The position numbers were made by a program, and so were the translations under genes. From Marinobacter confluentis (GTDB lineage: Bacteria; Pseudomonadota; Gammaproteobacteria; Pseudomonadales; Oleiphilaceae), in the NCBI RefSeq assembly GCF_004785685.1, contig NZ_SRPF01000002.1:682001-746000 (forward strand): a stretch of DNA of 64,000 bases, given 5' to 3'. The notes under the pieces are model-generated. The model was given only the letters and a program-made list of their open reading frames with translations. It was not told the DNA's origin and made no database searches. Shown here in pieces: positions 9,110-17,139 of this stretch. Within the stretch, counting starts at the first letter, position 1. The number at the start of each line of letters is the position of its first letter.

Positions 9110-10669
9110 TCAGTCGTCGTCCTGTTCTTCCAGTTCGATTTCGGTGGCGTCGTAAAGGAAGGCTTGCCCCGAAAGCGGCACATACTCGACCTCTACAAGC
9201 GGATAAACACCCTCTGAGACATTAATCAGGCCTTGAAGGATCCCGGCACTGCTTCCGTCATAAGCTCCCGCCAGAGCCCTCATCTCAACACCCAGAATGC
9301 TGATTGATTCAGCGTCAACAGAACGCAGCTTGCCCTGCAGTTCGAACTCGGGCGGCTCTACTTCGCCGAGCTCTGCGCCGGATTCCTGGTCATCGATTTC
9401 AATGTTCAGCGCTTCGAGGAAAATACCGCTGTCGTCCTCCCGTTCGATGCCTTCGACTTCTACTTCAACGCCCGTCGTCAGGCGATCCAGTAGCTGCTCG
9501 CGGGGCAGCTGCGAGTCGTCGTCATTCTCAATTACCGTCGCGGATGTGATCTGGACCAGTACCCCACCCACCGTGAAAGTGCCTTCGGTGCGGTTCAGCG
9601 CCGCACCAATCGGGCCATCAACCTCGGCATTGGCTTCCCGAAGTTCGATTTCATCGGCAATCACGGTGGTGCCGTCAGACTGGTAATCACCTTCAACCTG
9701 GATCAGCAGTCCAACCACCAGATCCGGGGCTGACAGGCCATCATCAAATTCCGTATCGCTGGTAACAAATACCGTGATGCCGTTGATTACGAAGCTTTCA
9801 GTGTTGGCATCAAAGTTTTCGGCAACCGGGCCTGAGAATTCGATGTCGTCCTCTGTTCCCCGGCGATAGCGGCGCTGGTCGTCTTCGCGAATTTCTGTGG
9901 CAAGCAACTCAGTCCCAGCAAGGTTAAGGTTGCCCTCAACTTCTACAATGACACCGTCGGCCAGATCTCCCGGATTCAACGTTGAACCAAAACTCAGATT
10001 ATTGCAGTCTACAATCACCGTTCCGATCTCAAAGCTGCAGGGGACTGGATCGAATCCACGAATCTCACCCTCAAGCTCTATCTCGTTGTCGATATCAAAG
10101 GCGGTTGCTGACCCGGAATGAACCCTTACCAGGCTCGCCCGGAATTCTCCATCAGCCAGCCGCCATCCGCTGACCCGCACCAGGTCGTCGGTTGCCAGGT
10201 TCTCAGGCAGGGGCACACCCTTGATCACGGTTTGCCGGTCGATGTTGACCCGCAGGCCCAGAATGGAGATCACCGCGGTCTTGCTGGCAGGGTCCCAGGC
10301 GGACTCAACGGTGATAGGCCCGCGCAGGGTGTCGTCATATTCAAGTTCGCTGGCGGTGCCCTCGCCGTTGGCGCGCCATTCGCCATCAACGCGCAGGATC
10401 ATGCCCTCATCCAGGTTCTCTTCGAAGGTTATGCCATCGTCACCTGTTACCTGGCCGTTCAGGCCGCCGGTATCAAACTGAACCCCGTTAACAAACACGC
10501 TACCAAAGCCGGAAACCGGCCCCACGCTGGACCCGGTCCCGCGGATACCGCCATCAGCAACACCGAAGCTGCCTCCACCGCCCCCGCCGCCACCGCAGGC
10601 AACAAGAACGCCCGCAGACAGGGCGACCAGCGTGTAACGGACTGCTGACTGAATGGACTTGGGTTTCAT
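9110..10669 (-). CDS. DUF5666-repeat lipoprotein A
   Basis: A 519-aa exported protein. The start at 10669 follows GGGAGAAACAC, the same leader context as the paralogue at 12056-13507. The signal peptide ends in a lipobox LVAC followed by a glycine run, so it is probably a lipoprotein. After SVGPVSGFGSVFVNG it carries about five acidic repeats of roughly 70-80 residues, each with a pattern like 'I.G.I..D....F.I.GI.V......FDDGLS..DL..GL.V.VEG.......A.EI', the DUF5666 domain. Function is unknown; the acidic repeats could bind divalent cations or mediate surface interactions (inference). It is the last gene of the DUF5666/DUF6502 block. Confidence 0.82.
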   Translation of the reverse strand: MKPKSIQSAVRYTLVALSAGVLVACGGGGGGGGSFGVADGGIRGTGSSVGPVSGFGSVFVNGVQFDTGGLNGQVTGDDGITFEENLDEGMILRVDGEWRANGEGTASELEYDDTLRGPITVESAWDPASKTAVISILGLRVNIDRQTVIKGVPLPENLATDDLVRVSGWRLADGEFRASLVRVHSGSATAFDIDNEIELEGEIRGFDPVPCSFEIGTVIVDCNNLSFGSTLNPGDLADGVIVEVEGNLNLAGTELLATEIREDDQRRYRRGTEDDIEFSGPVAENFDANTESFVINGITVFVTSDTEFDDGLSAPDLVVGLLIQVEGDYQSDGTTVIADEIELREANAEVDGPIGAALNRTEGTFTVGGVLVQITSATVIENDDDSQLPREQLLDRLTTGVEVEVEGIEREDDSGIFLEALNIEIDDQESGAELGEVEPPEFELQGKLRSVDAESISILGVEMRALAGAYDGSSAGILQGLINVSEGVYPLVEVEYVPLSGQAFLYDATEIELEEQDDD

Positions 10670-10707
10670 GCGTGTTTCTCCCTGGCCGGGCTTCTGGCCA
10701 ATATTCT

Positions 10708-11136
10708 TCAGATAAAATCGTTTCGGCGACGGCGAACAGGCCTGTCGTACGCCAGTTGTTCTTCCGCTAAAAAAACGGGTTGTGCGGCACTGGCCGCACC
10801 GGGCACGTAGGCACTTCGGCGAAGCAGCAGACAACCGTTGTCGTGCTGCTCAACAATGCCTTTTCGAAGTAATTCGTTGCAGATTACCGCCGGCGCAAGA
10901 TGCGGGCTGACAAGACTGATCAGGTGACTGAAATCTGAGCGGTCCGGGTTAATAGCAGGGTCAGACCCCGGGTTCTCGACAGACAGGGATCTGGGCTGGT
11001 TGTTGTCGTCCAGAAAGCGTTTGTGGCTGATCCAGTGTCGGACCACGTCGCGAGCACCCCGTGACAGCAGGGTGGTAACCAGTTCGGTTGGCTGCCAGAA
11101 AATCTCCGTTGGGGCACAGGCTTCAGGGTTGATCAT
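10708..11136 (-). CDS. Short DUF6502-like protein (central segment only)
   Basis: A 142-aa protein that aligns with the middle of the neighbouring full-length DUF6502 protein: residues about 26-113 (ARDVVRHW..., DFSHLISLVSPHLAPAVICNELLRKGIV, LLLRRSAYVPG) match long-form residues about 95-178 (ASRVVSGW..., SFSELVRRYSGDMTPRAVLEELVRVGVV, LELRQRAYVPA). It lacks the N-terminal helix-turn-helix-like part and the C-terminal domain. It overlaps the long gene by 4 bp (ATGA) and has its own GGAGAG, so it appears to be translated rather than a dead remnant. Around residues 55-62 it contains a GGGTCAGACCCCG insertion-like repeat at the DNA level. Role unknown; it could be a modulator of the long protein. 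Confidence 0.7.
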   Translation of the reverse strand: MINPEACAPTEIFWQPTELVTTLLSRGARDVVRHWISHKRFLDDNNQPRSLSVENPGSDPAINPDRSDFSHLISLVSPHLAPAVICNELLRKGIVEQHDNGCLLLRRSAYVPGAASAAQPVFLAEEQLAYDRPVRRRRNDFI

Positions 11137-12011
11137 TTCGACTCTCCATTGATATCTGGCTGGACCGGGTCTTCAAAGTAGAAGATTCCGACGCCAGTCC
11201 TTACCACATTCCCCTCGGTATCACTTTTGCCATGGCTGGCAATGTCCCGGTCATAGGGACCAAGCCACTTGTCCAGCTGCTCCAGCAGATCCTGGGACTG
11301 CAGAGCGGCGTAGTGTCGCCAACGCTCCATGACTTCCGGAGGGATGTTGTTGTACACCAGTGTTCTCTGAAACAGGGGCTGGCCGGTGGCTTCGCTCCCC
11401 ACGAGATTGTGATCAATGGTCGCTATAAGATCTGATACGTCCTCACCGAAGATCTGGAGCATTTCTTCACTGTCGCCCGCCGGCACATAGGCCCGCTGAC
11501 GCAACTCCAGATTTCCGCTGCCATCATCAGCCACTACCCCCACACGAACCAGTTCCTCGAGCACGGCGCGAGGCGTCATATCACCGCTGTAGCGCCGGAC
11601 CAGCTCACTGAAGCTGGCTGGTCCGCTGGACGACTGGTTCGATGAGTCAAATGAAAGCTTCGCAGGTTCGCCGTTGCTTGCGTGAAAGGCCGGGTCGTGA
11701 ACCCAGCCGGACACCACGCGGGAAGCCCGGTTTTCATGGCGCAATGCCGGAGCCTGGCGGTGTTCCCCTGCCAGGATATCCCGCTGTTTTTTGACTTCCT
11801 TGCGCGTCAGCCCCGTCATCACCGCTGCGCGGGAGTCCGTGGGCTTCTTGCGCTCGTCAGCGAAATCCTCAAGCGCCGCATCCACATAGGCACGCCTGAC
11901 CAGCTCTGCGAACTCCGCAAACGGAATACCGTTGCGAAGCAGCAGGCGGGCCAGCGGGCGCAGAATACGATACAGCGCCCGGTGCAGTGGATTGGTGTCC
12001 GAATCTTTCAT
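11133..12011 (-). CDS. DUF6502 family protein, probable DNA-binding regulator
   Basis: A 292-aa cytosolic protein with the family N-terminus LHRALYRILRPLARLLLRNGIPFAEFAELVRRAYVDAA, followed by a DSRAAVMTGLTRKEVKKQR stretch (residues about 59-77) that reads like a helix-turn-helix recognition unit. The central domain (95-180) is duplicated in the next gene. No signal peptide or membrane segment. The start codon lies 3 bp from a TGGGA-N6-TCCCA palindrome whose spacer contains TACAAT, a good -10 box that would give a leaderless transcript; no Shine-Dalgarno is visible. A regulatory role is inferred from the HTH-like motif and the operator position. DUF6502 has no assigned function that I know of. 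Confidence 0.75.
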   Translation of the reverse strand: MKDSDTNPLHRALYRILRPLARLLLRNGIPFAEFAELVRRAYVDAALEDFADERKKPTDSRAAVMTGLTRKEVKKQRDILAGEHRQAPALRHENRASRVVSGWVHDPAFHASNGEPAKLSFDSSNQSSSGPASFSELVRRYSGDMTPRAVLEELVRVGVVADDGSGNLELRQRAYVPAGDSEEMLQIFGEDVSDLIATIDHNLVGSEATGQPLFQRTLVYNNIPPEVMERWRHYAALQSQDLLEQLDKWLGPYDRDIASHGKSDTEGNVVRTGVGIFYFEDPVQPDINGESK

Positions 12012-12014
12012 ATT

Positions 12015-12030
12015 TGGGATTGTATTCCCA
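12015..12030. promoter_or_regulatory. TGGGA-N6-TCCCA operator, copy 1 (before DUF6502 gene)
   Basis: TGGGATTGTATTCCCA, a 16-bp palindrome immediately before the DUF6502 start. On the minus strand it reads TGGGAATACAATCCCA, so TACAAT (a -10 candidate) fills the spacer. The same arms and 6-bp spacing recur at 13555 and 13580. Confidence 0.7.
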
Positions 12031-12055
12031 TAGTGGGTTCAAAAGCATCCATTGA

Positions 12056-13507
12056 TCAGTCGTCATCCTCAATATCTACAACGATGTAATCGCCACCAAT
12101 ATTCCGCAGATAATCAATTTCTACTTCCTGACCCACCTGAATGCCTGAAAAATCGGCATCTCCGCGGCCTAATGTCAGGCCCAGAACGGTTATGGAGTTG
12201 TCATTGATTGCGGTCACCCGGCCTTCCATCTGATAGTCATCATCATCGCCGTCTTCACGTTCGATGGTGATGGCCTCAAGGTATCCGCCGTCGGCGAGGC
12301 GCTGAAGACCCTCGATCTCGACGAAATCGCCGACCATCAGGCTTTCGATATCCTGGGTCCGCAGAACGATGTTGTCGTCGTCATCGTCATCATCGTCGTT
12401 TTCAATAAGGGTGTTACTGGTGAGCATCACCCGAACGCCACTGACAACCAGGTCGCTACCGTTACGGGATTCAATCCGGCCATCCAGCTCGGCATCGCCA
12501 TCCCGGGGCTCGATCTCTTCGGCAACCAGGACACCACTGCGGAAATTGCCTTCCACTTTGACCAGCAGGCCGTCAGACAGATCATCCTCGCCTAAGCCGT
12601 CATCGAACTCGGTGCTGCCGGTTACCTGAACCGTGATGCCGTTGAGCTGGAACTGGCGGGCAGAACTGTCGTAATCCCCGGAAATCGCGCCGGCAATTTC
12701 GACGTCATCGTCGTCACCGAACAGGTCGTCTTCGTCATCGATTTCTTCGGCGATCAGAACGCCATTGCCGTCGATGTAGCCTTCCACCTCAACGATCAGG
12801 CCATTTGTCAGGTCATCCCGCTCAAGGTCGTCATCAAATTCGGCACTTTGATAGTCCACGGTGATGCCGTTGATCTCGAAAGTCTGGGACTGGGTGTCCA
12901 GGCCGGCGATGGCGCCTTCGATTTCTACCTCATTGAAGTCGTCAAAGTCATCGAAGCCACTGCCGATCAGCTTGGCACCAACGAAGCTGGCGCGAAAGCT
13001 GCCATCCTGAAGCCGCCAGGCACTGATGCGGACTTTGTAGGTGTTGGCGCTTGCCGCGGCCAACGTTTCCGGTGTCGCGCCTTTGAATACCGTCTGGCCA
13101 TCCACAAGAATGTCCTGGCCGGCGACTTGCAGGGTTCCCGTACCCTCTACTTCATTCCAGGTCGCAGATTGCAGACGACCACGAACGCTGTCGTCATAAT
13201 CCAGCCGGTCCGCACGGCCCTGGCCGTCATCGCCCCAACTGCCGCGAACCTTCAGGATCATGCCTTTTTCAAGCTGACCTTCCCGTTCAATGCCGTCATC
13301 GCTGCTGACGCTGCCGTTGGTTTCAAAGCGGGTGCCGTTTACATAAACACTGCCAAAACCGGATACCGGCCCGACACTGGTGCCGGTTGATGCCGCCGAC
13401 CCGCTATCCGAGGAACCTGAACCACCGCCGCCACAGGCCACCAGTGATCCTGCAACTGCGCCGGTGAGCGCCATTTTTACTGCTGTTGTCAAAGCACTGC
13501 GTTTCAT
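12056..13507 (-). CDS. DUF5666-repeat lipoprotein B
   Basis: A 483-aa paralogue of the 9110-10669 product. The signal peptide (MKRSALTTAVKMALTGAVAG) ends in a lipobox LVAC followed by GGGGS, so it is probably a lipoprotein. The start at 13507 follows GGGAGAAACAC. The conserved opening SVGPVSGFGSVYVNGTRFET is followed by about five acidic DUF5666 repeats ('EFDD.L..DDL..GL.VEVEG'). One repeat contains an uninterrupted run of eight aspartates built from GAT/GAC codons (about 12369-12404). Very acidic overall; the function is unknown. It is first in the four-gene minus-strand block and has two palindromic operators at its promoter. Confidence 0.82.
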   Translation of the reverse strand: MKRSALTTAVKMALTGAVAGSLVACGGGGSGSSDSGSAASTGTSVGPVSGFGSVYVNGTRFETNGSVSSDDGIEREGQLEKGMILKVRGSWGDDGQGRADRLDYDDSVRGRLQSATWNEVEGTGTLQVAGQDILVDGQTVFKGATPETLAAASANTYKVRISAWRLQDGSFRASFVGAKLIGSGFDDFDDFNEVEIEGAIAGLDTQSQTFEINGITVDYQSAEFDDDLERDDLTNGLIVEVEGYIDGNGVLIAEEIDDEDDLFGDDDDVEIAGAISGDYDSSARQFQLNGITVQVTGSTEFDDGLGEDDLSDGLLVKVEGNFRSGVLVAEEIEPRDGDAELDGRIESRNGSDLVVSGVRVMLTSNTLIENDDDDDDDDNIVLRTQDIESLMVGDFVEIEGLQRLADGGYLEAITIEREDGDDDDYQMEGRVTAINDNSITVLGLTLGRGDADFSGIQVGQEVEIDYLRNIGGDYIVVDIEDDD

Positions 13508-13554
13508 TGTGTTTCTCCCGTTTCCCTGTTTACTGTTTTCTGTTTTTTCAGGAT

Positions 13555-13570
13555 TGGGATTATTTTCCCA
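13555..13570. promoter_or_regulatory. TGGGA-N6-TCCCA operator, copy 2 (before DUF5666-B)
   Basis: TGGGATTATTTTCCCA, 16 bp, centred 25 bp from copy 3 and just downstream of the predicted transcription start, where a bound protein would block elongation or promoter clearance. Confidence 0.7.
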
Positions 13571-13579
13571 ATCTGTATT

Positions 13580-13595
13580 TGGGAATTTATTCCCA
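13580..13595. promoter_or_regulatory. TGGGA-N6-TCCCA operator, copy 3 (over the DUF5666-B promoter -10)
   Basis: TGGGAATTTATTCCCA, a nearly perfect 16-bp palindrome. On the minus strand its spacer supplies TAAATT, the -10 element of the predicted promoter. Confidence 0.72.
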
Positions 13596-13612
13596 TTTTT
13601 TCGCGCTGTCCA
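13584..13612 (-). promoter_or_regulatory. Predicted sigma-70 promoter of the DUF5666-B gene
   Basis: Minus strand: TGGACA (13607-13612), a 17-bp spacer, then TAAATT (13584-13589), which lies inside operator copy 3. Optimal spacing and a 5/6 match at -35 support it. About 70 bp of leader would precede the start codon. Confidence 0.55.
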
Positions 13613-13695
13613 GTTTTTAACCATGAATATTTTGTGAACTTTCCGGCCGACTGGGCGTAAGCTACTGAACACACAAATGAAAACAGGTGAAAATA

Positions 13696-13866
13696 ATGCT
13701 GGGGTTTCTGAAGGGCGATCCGAAGAAAAAGCTGCAGAAAGAATATGAAGCCAAACTTGAAAAGGCGCTGCACGCCCAGCGCAACGGCGATCTGCGTACC
13801 CACGGCACGCTGATGGAAGAGGCAGAGAAGATTTACGCGGAACTGCAGAAGATTGGTAAGGAGTAG
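13696..13866 (+). CDS. Small conserved protein, DUF6435-like (56 aa)
   Basis: A short ORF starting MLGFLKGDPKKKLQKEYEAK and ending AELQKIGKE, highly charged and predicted to be a helical hairpin. AGGTGA lies 6 bases before the ATG. The composition and the sequence around GDPKKKLQKEYEAKLEKA match a widespread small proteobacterial family that I know as DUF6435; its function is unknown. It is transcribed away from the DUF5666 block and convergent with cbpM, 17 bp apart. Confidence 0.75.
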   Translation: MLGFLKGDPKKKLQKEYEAKLEKALHAQRNGDLRTHGTLMEEAEKIYAELQKIGKE

Positions 13867-13883
13867 CGCCCCCTGACCGTTAG

Positions 13884-14228
13884 CTAGGAGTCGCCTAAAA
13901 ACTGTTGTAGCTGCCGATTGAGGCGATCGACTTCTCGGCGCATGTCCTGAACCTCGTCCAGAAGCTCCAGCGACATCGCTAGGCCCGGGAGGTTGATTTT
14001 CAGATCCCGCTGCAGGCGCTGGGCTTTGCGCAGACGCGCGAGCGTGTGAAGATCAAACCGCCACTGGCGCTGTTCCGGAGTTTCTTCAACCGGGGCGATA
14101 ACGCCGTAGTTGACCAGTTTGATCACGAACTCCGCGTGGCAGCCCCCGCGTTCACAGATTTCTCTCAAGGTGAATGTGGCAGAGGGCTCTACCAGTTCGA
14201 CGCTGAGAATCCGGTCTTTGTCAGTCAT
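13884..14228 (-). CDS. cbpM: Chaperone modulatory protein CbpM
   Basis: A 114-aa MerR-like HTH-fold protein that binds the J-domain of CbpA and inhibits its co-chaperone and DNA-binding activities. Visible features: a FTLREICERGGCHAEFVIKLVNYGVI helix-turn-helix segment, LHTLARLRKAQRLQRDLKINLPGLAMSLELLDEV and a C-terminal coiled coil. It lies 12 bp downstream of cbpA on the same strand, the standard cbpAM arrangement. Confidence 0.9.
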   Translation of the reverse strand: MTDKDRILSVELVEPSATFTLREICERGGCHAEFVIKLVNYGVIAPVEETPEQRQWRFDLHTLARLRKAQRLQRDLKINLPGLAMSLELLDEVQDMRREVDRLNRQLQQFLGDS

Positions 14229-14240
14229 CCTTCCCCCCGC

Positions 14241-15212
14241 TTAAACGTGCAGCTTAAGACGTGGATTGAACGATTTTTCGGCTTCGGCGAGCTTTCTGTA
14301 TAGCGCTTCCGCCTCTTCAGAATGCCGCTCTGGCATTGCAACCTGGAGGATCACAATCTGGTCTCCGGGATGTTTGCCAGGCAGGCCCTTGCCTTTCAGG
14401 CGCAGCTTGCTGCCACTGGTGGAACCCTTCGGAACTTTCACGTTCACCTTCGAACCCACGGTCGGCACCGTGACTGAACCACCAAGCGCAGCTTCCCAGG
14501 GCGCAATGGGCACGGTGACCAATATGTCGCGACCTTCGACGGTGAAATGCGGATGCGGTGCGTATTCCACTTCGATAAACAGGTCGCCGCTGTCCGCACC
14601 GCCGGCACCGGGCGCACCCTGGCCTTTCAGTCGGATGTGCTGGCCTTCTTTCATACCGGCGGGAATTTTGACCTTCAGGGTTTTCTGCCGTGGCACGGCC
14701 CTGCCGTAAGCATCCGGTTCCTGAACGGTAAAGGTTACCTGCTTTTCACAGCCCTGAATGGCTTCTTCCAGGAACAGCGCCAGCTTCGCATGCACGTCTT
14801 CACCCCTCATGCGCATGGAGTGGCGTTGACCACCAAAGCCTGAACCGAAACCGCCGCCTGCACGACGGCCACCACCGAAGATTTCCTCGAAAAAGTCACT
14901 GAACTGCCCCGCATCGGCTTCGGTATAACCACCGCCACCAAAGCCAGACCGGCTCTGCCAGCCGGACGGGCGCTCAAACGATCCGTCTTTGCGGGCACCG
15001 TATTTTTTGAGCTCGTCGTATTCGGCGCGTTTTTCGGGGTCTTTCAATACTTCGTAGGCCTCGCCGACGTCTTTGAATTTGCTGTCGGCGTTCTCTTCTT
15101 TGCTAACGTCCGGATGGTATTTCCGGGCCAGTTTGCGGTAGGCCTTTTTGATGTCCTCGGGGGAGGCAGACTCGCTCACACCGAGTACGGCGTAATAGTC
15201 TTTGAAATCCAT
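14241..15212 (-). CDS. cbpA: Curved DNA-binding J-domain co-chaperone CbpA
   Basis: A 323-aa DnaJ-class protein that stimulates DnaK and can bind curved DNA. It has an N-terminal J-domain ([34 protein letters not shown], with the HPD loop near residue 33), a Gly/Phe-rich linker (about 85-130) and two C-terminal beta domains ending in [15 protein letters not shown]. It lacks the DnaJ zinc-finger cysteines, which distinguishes CbpA from DnaJ. GAGGAC precedes the ATG. Confidence 0.92.
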   Translation of the reverse strand: MDFKDYYAVLGVSESASPEDIKKAYRKLARKYHPDVSKEENADSKFKDVGEAYEVLKDPEKRAEYDELKKYGARKDGSFERPSGWQSRSGFGGGGYTEADAGQFSDFFEEIFGGGRRAGGGFGSGFGGQRHSMRMRGEDVHAKLALFLEEAIQGCEKQVTFTVQEPDAYGRAVPRQKTLKVKIPAGMKEGQHIRLKGQGAPGAGGADSGDLFIEVEYAPHPHFTVEGRDILVTVPIAPWEAALGGSVTVPTVGSKVNVKVPKGSTSGSKLRLKGKGLPGKHPGDQIVILQVAMPERHSEEAEALYRKLAEAEKSFNPRLKLHV

Positions 15213-15391
15213 TCTTGTCCTCGCACCTGTTGAGATTGCTGGGCATAAGTGGCCCGTTTAATACCCCTTATATGAGTCGGCCCGGTGGGAATTGCAAGGT
15301 GCGCGCATATTCAAATTAATGCGTATCGGGTTTGGGCTTTGTTTTATGGTCTGGGCTGCGGGCCTAGCCTGAATGGTTCGCAGATAGCGCA

Positions 15392-15489
15392 AAGGCGGGG
15401 CACTCTTCCGGGAATCGCTGTGAATACGTCCATGTACGCTCGACAAAAACATCCATGTTTTTGACGTTCCCGGAAGAGTGCCCCGCCTT
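15392..15489. repeat. Long-stem intergenic hairpin element, copy R4
   Basis: Perfect 23-bp inverted arms at 15392-15414 and 15467-15489 enclose a 52-base loop. Read on the minus strand the core contains ACATGGATG and GAGCGTACATGGACGTATTC, matching the core of R5. On the minus strand it lies downstream of fba. Confidence 0.8.
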
Positions 15490-15592
15490 CGCTTGTTCTG
15501 AGCTTTCAGATATTTCTGGCCCCATTCAGAAAGACAGGAAAGCAAAAAGACCGTTTGCAATTGCGTTTGAGATATCGCTGGAGCATGTCGGG

Positions 15593-15699
15593 CAACGGTG
15601 GGAGAGACTGCTCAGAAATGTTGAGCGCCAGGGATGGCGCGATCAAGCCCTACATGGATGTATTTACGGGCGTTTTCTGAGCAGTCTCTCCCACCGTTG
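15593..15699. repeat. Long-stem intergenic hairpin element, copy R5
   Basis: Perfect 26-bp inverted arms (15593-15618 and 15674-15699) enclose a 55-base core with GCGCCAGGGATGGCGC, AAGCCCTACATGGATG and TATTTACGGGCG on the plus strand. It has the same core order as R2-R4 and lies 50 bp beyond the fba stop. Confidence 0.82.
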
Positions 15700-15748
15700 A
15701 CCCTCCCGCCATGCCATCAGGCTGCAACAGGAGGGCCAACTCCCAAAC

Positions 15749-16813
15749 TTAACGAACCTTGGGATCAAGCTCGCCAGAAGCATACCGCTCAAACATGCGT
15801 TCAAGGTTAACCGGTTTGATCTTGTCGGCGTTGCCAGCGGTTCCGAAGGCCTCATAGCGGGCAACGCAGACGTCGGTCATTGCCTTCATGGTTTCCTTCA
15901 GGAATTTGCGCGGGTCAAATTCGGCCGGGTTCTGGGCCAGGAAGCGACGGACAGCGCCAGTGCTGGCCAGGCGCAAGTCGGTGTCGATGTTGACCTTGCG
16001 CACGCCGTGCTTGATGCCTTCCACGATTTCCTCGACCGGCACGCCGTAGGTTTCCGGAATTTCGCCGCCGTATTCGTTAATGATTTTCAGCCACTCCTGG
16101 GGCACGGAGCTGGAGCCGTGCATGACCAGGTGGGTGTCCGGGATGCGAGCGTGGATCTTTTTGATCTGCTCGATGGCCAGGATGTCGCCTGTCGGCGGAC
16201 GGGTGAACTTGTAGGCGCCGTGGCTGGTGCCGATGGCGATGGCCAGGGCATCCACGTGGGTTTTCTTGACGAAGTCCGCCGCTTCTTCCGGATCCGTCAG
16301 CATCTGGCTGTGGTCCAGGGTGCCTTCGGCGCCGATGCCGTCCTCTTCACCGGCCTGGCCGGTTTCCAGGGAGCCCAGGCAACCCAGCTCGCCTTCCACC
16401 GAGACGCCACAGGCGTGAGCCATTTCGACGGTGCGGCGGGTGACGTCGACGTTGTAGTCGTACTCGGTCGGGGTTTTGCCGTCTTCGCCCAGGGAGCCGT
16501 CCATCATCACGGAGCTGAAGCCAAGCTGGATGGAGCGTTGGCACACAGACGGGCTGGTGCCGTGGTCCTGATGCATGACCACGGGAATGTGGGGAAATTC
16601 TTCAATGGCCGCGAGGATCAGGTGGCGCAGGAAGGGGGCGCCGGCGTATTTTCTTGCGCCTGCGGAGGCCTGGACAATCACCGGGGAGTTGGTTTTGTCA
16701 GCCGCTTCCATGATGGCGCGCATCTGCTCCAGGTTGTTCACGTTGTAGGCCGGCACGCCGTAGCCGTGCTCGGCGGCGTGATCCAGCAGTTGCCGCATCG
16801 ATATCAGGGCCAT
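15749..16813 (-). CDS. fba: Fructose-bisphosphate aldolase, class II
   Basis: Zinc-dependent cleavage and condensation of fructose 1,6-bisphosphate. The 354-aa protein has the class II motifs: [18 protein letters not shown], the metal-site HQDHGTS (His81 to His84 region), [20 protein letters not shown] and [11 protein letters not shown]. It resembles the CbbA/calvin-type subfamily ([27 protein letters not shown]). It is the last gene of tkt-epd-pgk-fba, but separated from pgk by 326 bp holding a repeat element, so it may also have its own promoter. Confidence 0.95.
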   Translation of the reverse strand: MALISMRQLLDHAAEHGYGVPAYNVNNLEQMRAIMEAADKTNSPVIVQASAGARKYAGAPFLRHLILAAIEEFPHIPVVMHQDHGTSPSVCQRSIQLGFSSVMMDGSLGEDGKTPTEYDYNVDVTRRTVEMAHACGVSVEGELGCLGSLETGQAGEEDGIGAEGTLDHSQMLTDPEEAADFVKKTHVDALAIAIGTSHGAYKFTRPPTGDILAIEQIKKIHARIPDTHLVMHGSSSVPQEWLKIINEYGGEIPETYGVPVEEIVEGIKHGVRKVNIDTDLRLASTGAVRRFLAQNPAEFDPRKFLKETMKAMTDVCVARYEAFGTAGNADKIKPVNLERMFERYASGELDPKVR

Positions 16814-17139
16814 TGGGGTTTTCTCCTTGGTTGGATTTTGGGTCGTTTAATCATTTTAGGTCGCGGATTCTGGGGTCCGCTTCTTTGACTTGTGAGTCTG
16901 CTACGGAGCTTAAGGGCAGGGGCTCCCGGAACCGCTACGAGCACCCCTACGGGGTCCAGTCAGCAATCATAGATTGCTGCCGTTCGGCTGCGCATGAAGC
17001 TTCGCTTCATAAACGCTTGCCTCACCCATGTGCGCTTATCCTCGGCCATCCATGGCCTCGCAAATTCCGCGAAAGACCTACCCCGCTCTCCTTGCGATTC
17101 TAACCTCGGCGTAATATCCGAGGCCCTAGTCAATCATTT
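16814..17139. other. Intergenic stretch pgk-fba holding repeat R1
   Basis: No gene is seen in these 326 bp. Most is occupied by element R1 (16927-17069), which is the same sequence as R2 between metK and ahcY. Further short GC-rich inverted stretches flank it. Confidence 0.6.
16927..17069 (-). repeat. Intergenic repeat element, copy R1
   Basis: About 143 bp, matching the reverse complement of 24035-24180 at an estimated 80% identity. Shared parts: CGCTACGAGCACCCCT, CGGGGTCC, a GCAATC/GATTGC stem, the ATGAAGCttcGCTTCAT stem, ACCCATGTGCGCTT and CGGCCATCC-TGGCC. Long perfect outer arms like those of R2-R5 are not evident, so this copy may be eroded. In the direction of pgk-fba transcription it has the same sense as R2 has in metK-ahcY. 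Confidence 0.8.

Larger units (their letters stand above)
15213..15748. other. Non-coding interval with two hairpin repeats
   Basis: A 536-bp stretch between the cbpA start and the fba stop. It contains two long-stem elements (15392-15489 and 15593-15699), described separately. Open frames crossing it run through the hairpin stems and have no binding site or family resemblance, so I see no gene here. Confidence 0.7.

Noticed and set aside
15258..15560. A 100-codon minus-strand frame between cbpA and fba
   Set aside because: It runs straight through both arms of hairpin R4 and has no ribosome binding site or family similarity.
15392..15699. CRISPR array or insertion sequence in the cbpA-fba gap
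   Set aside because: The repeats are two separate hairpins with different arms, not evenly spaced direct repeats, and no transposase frame is present.
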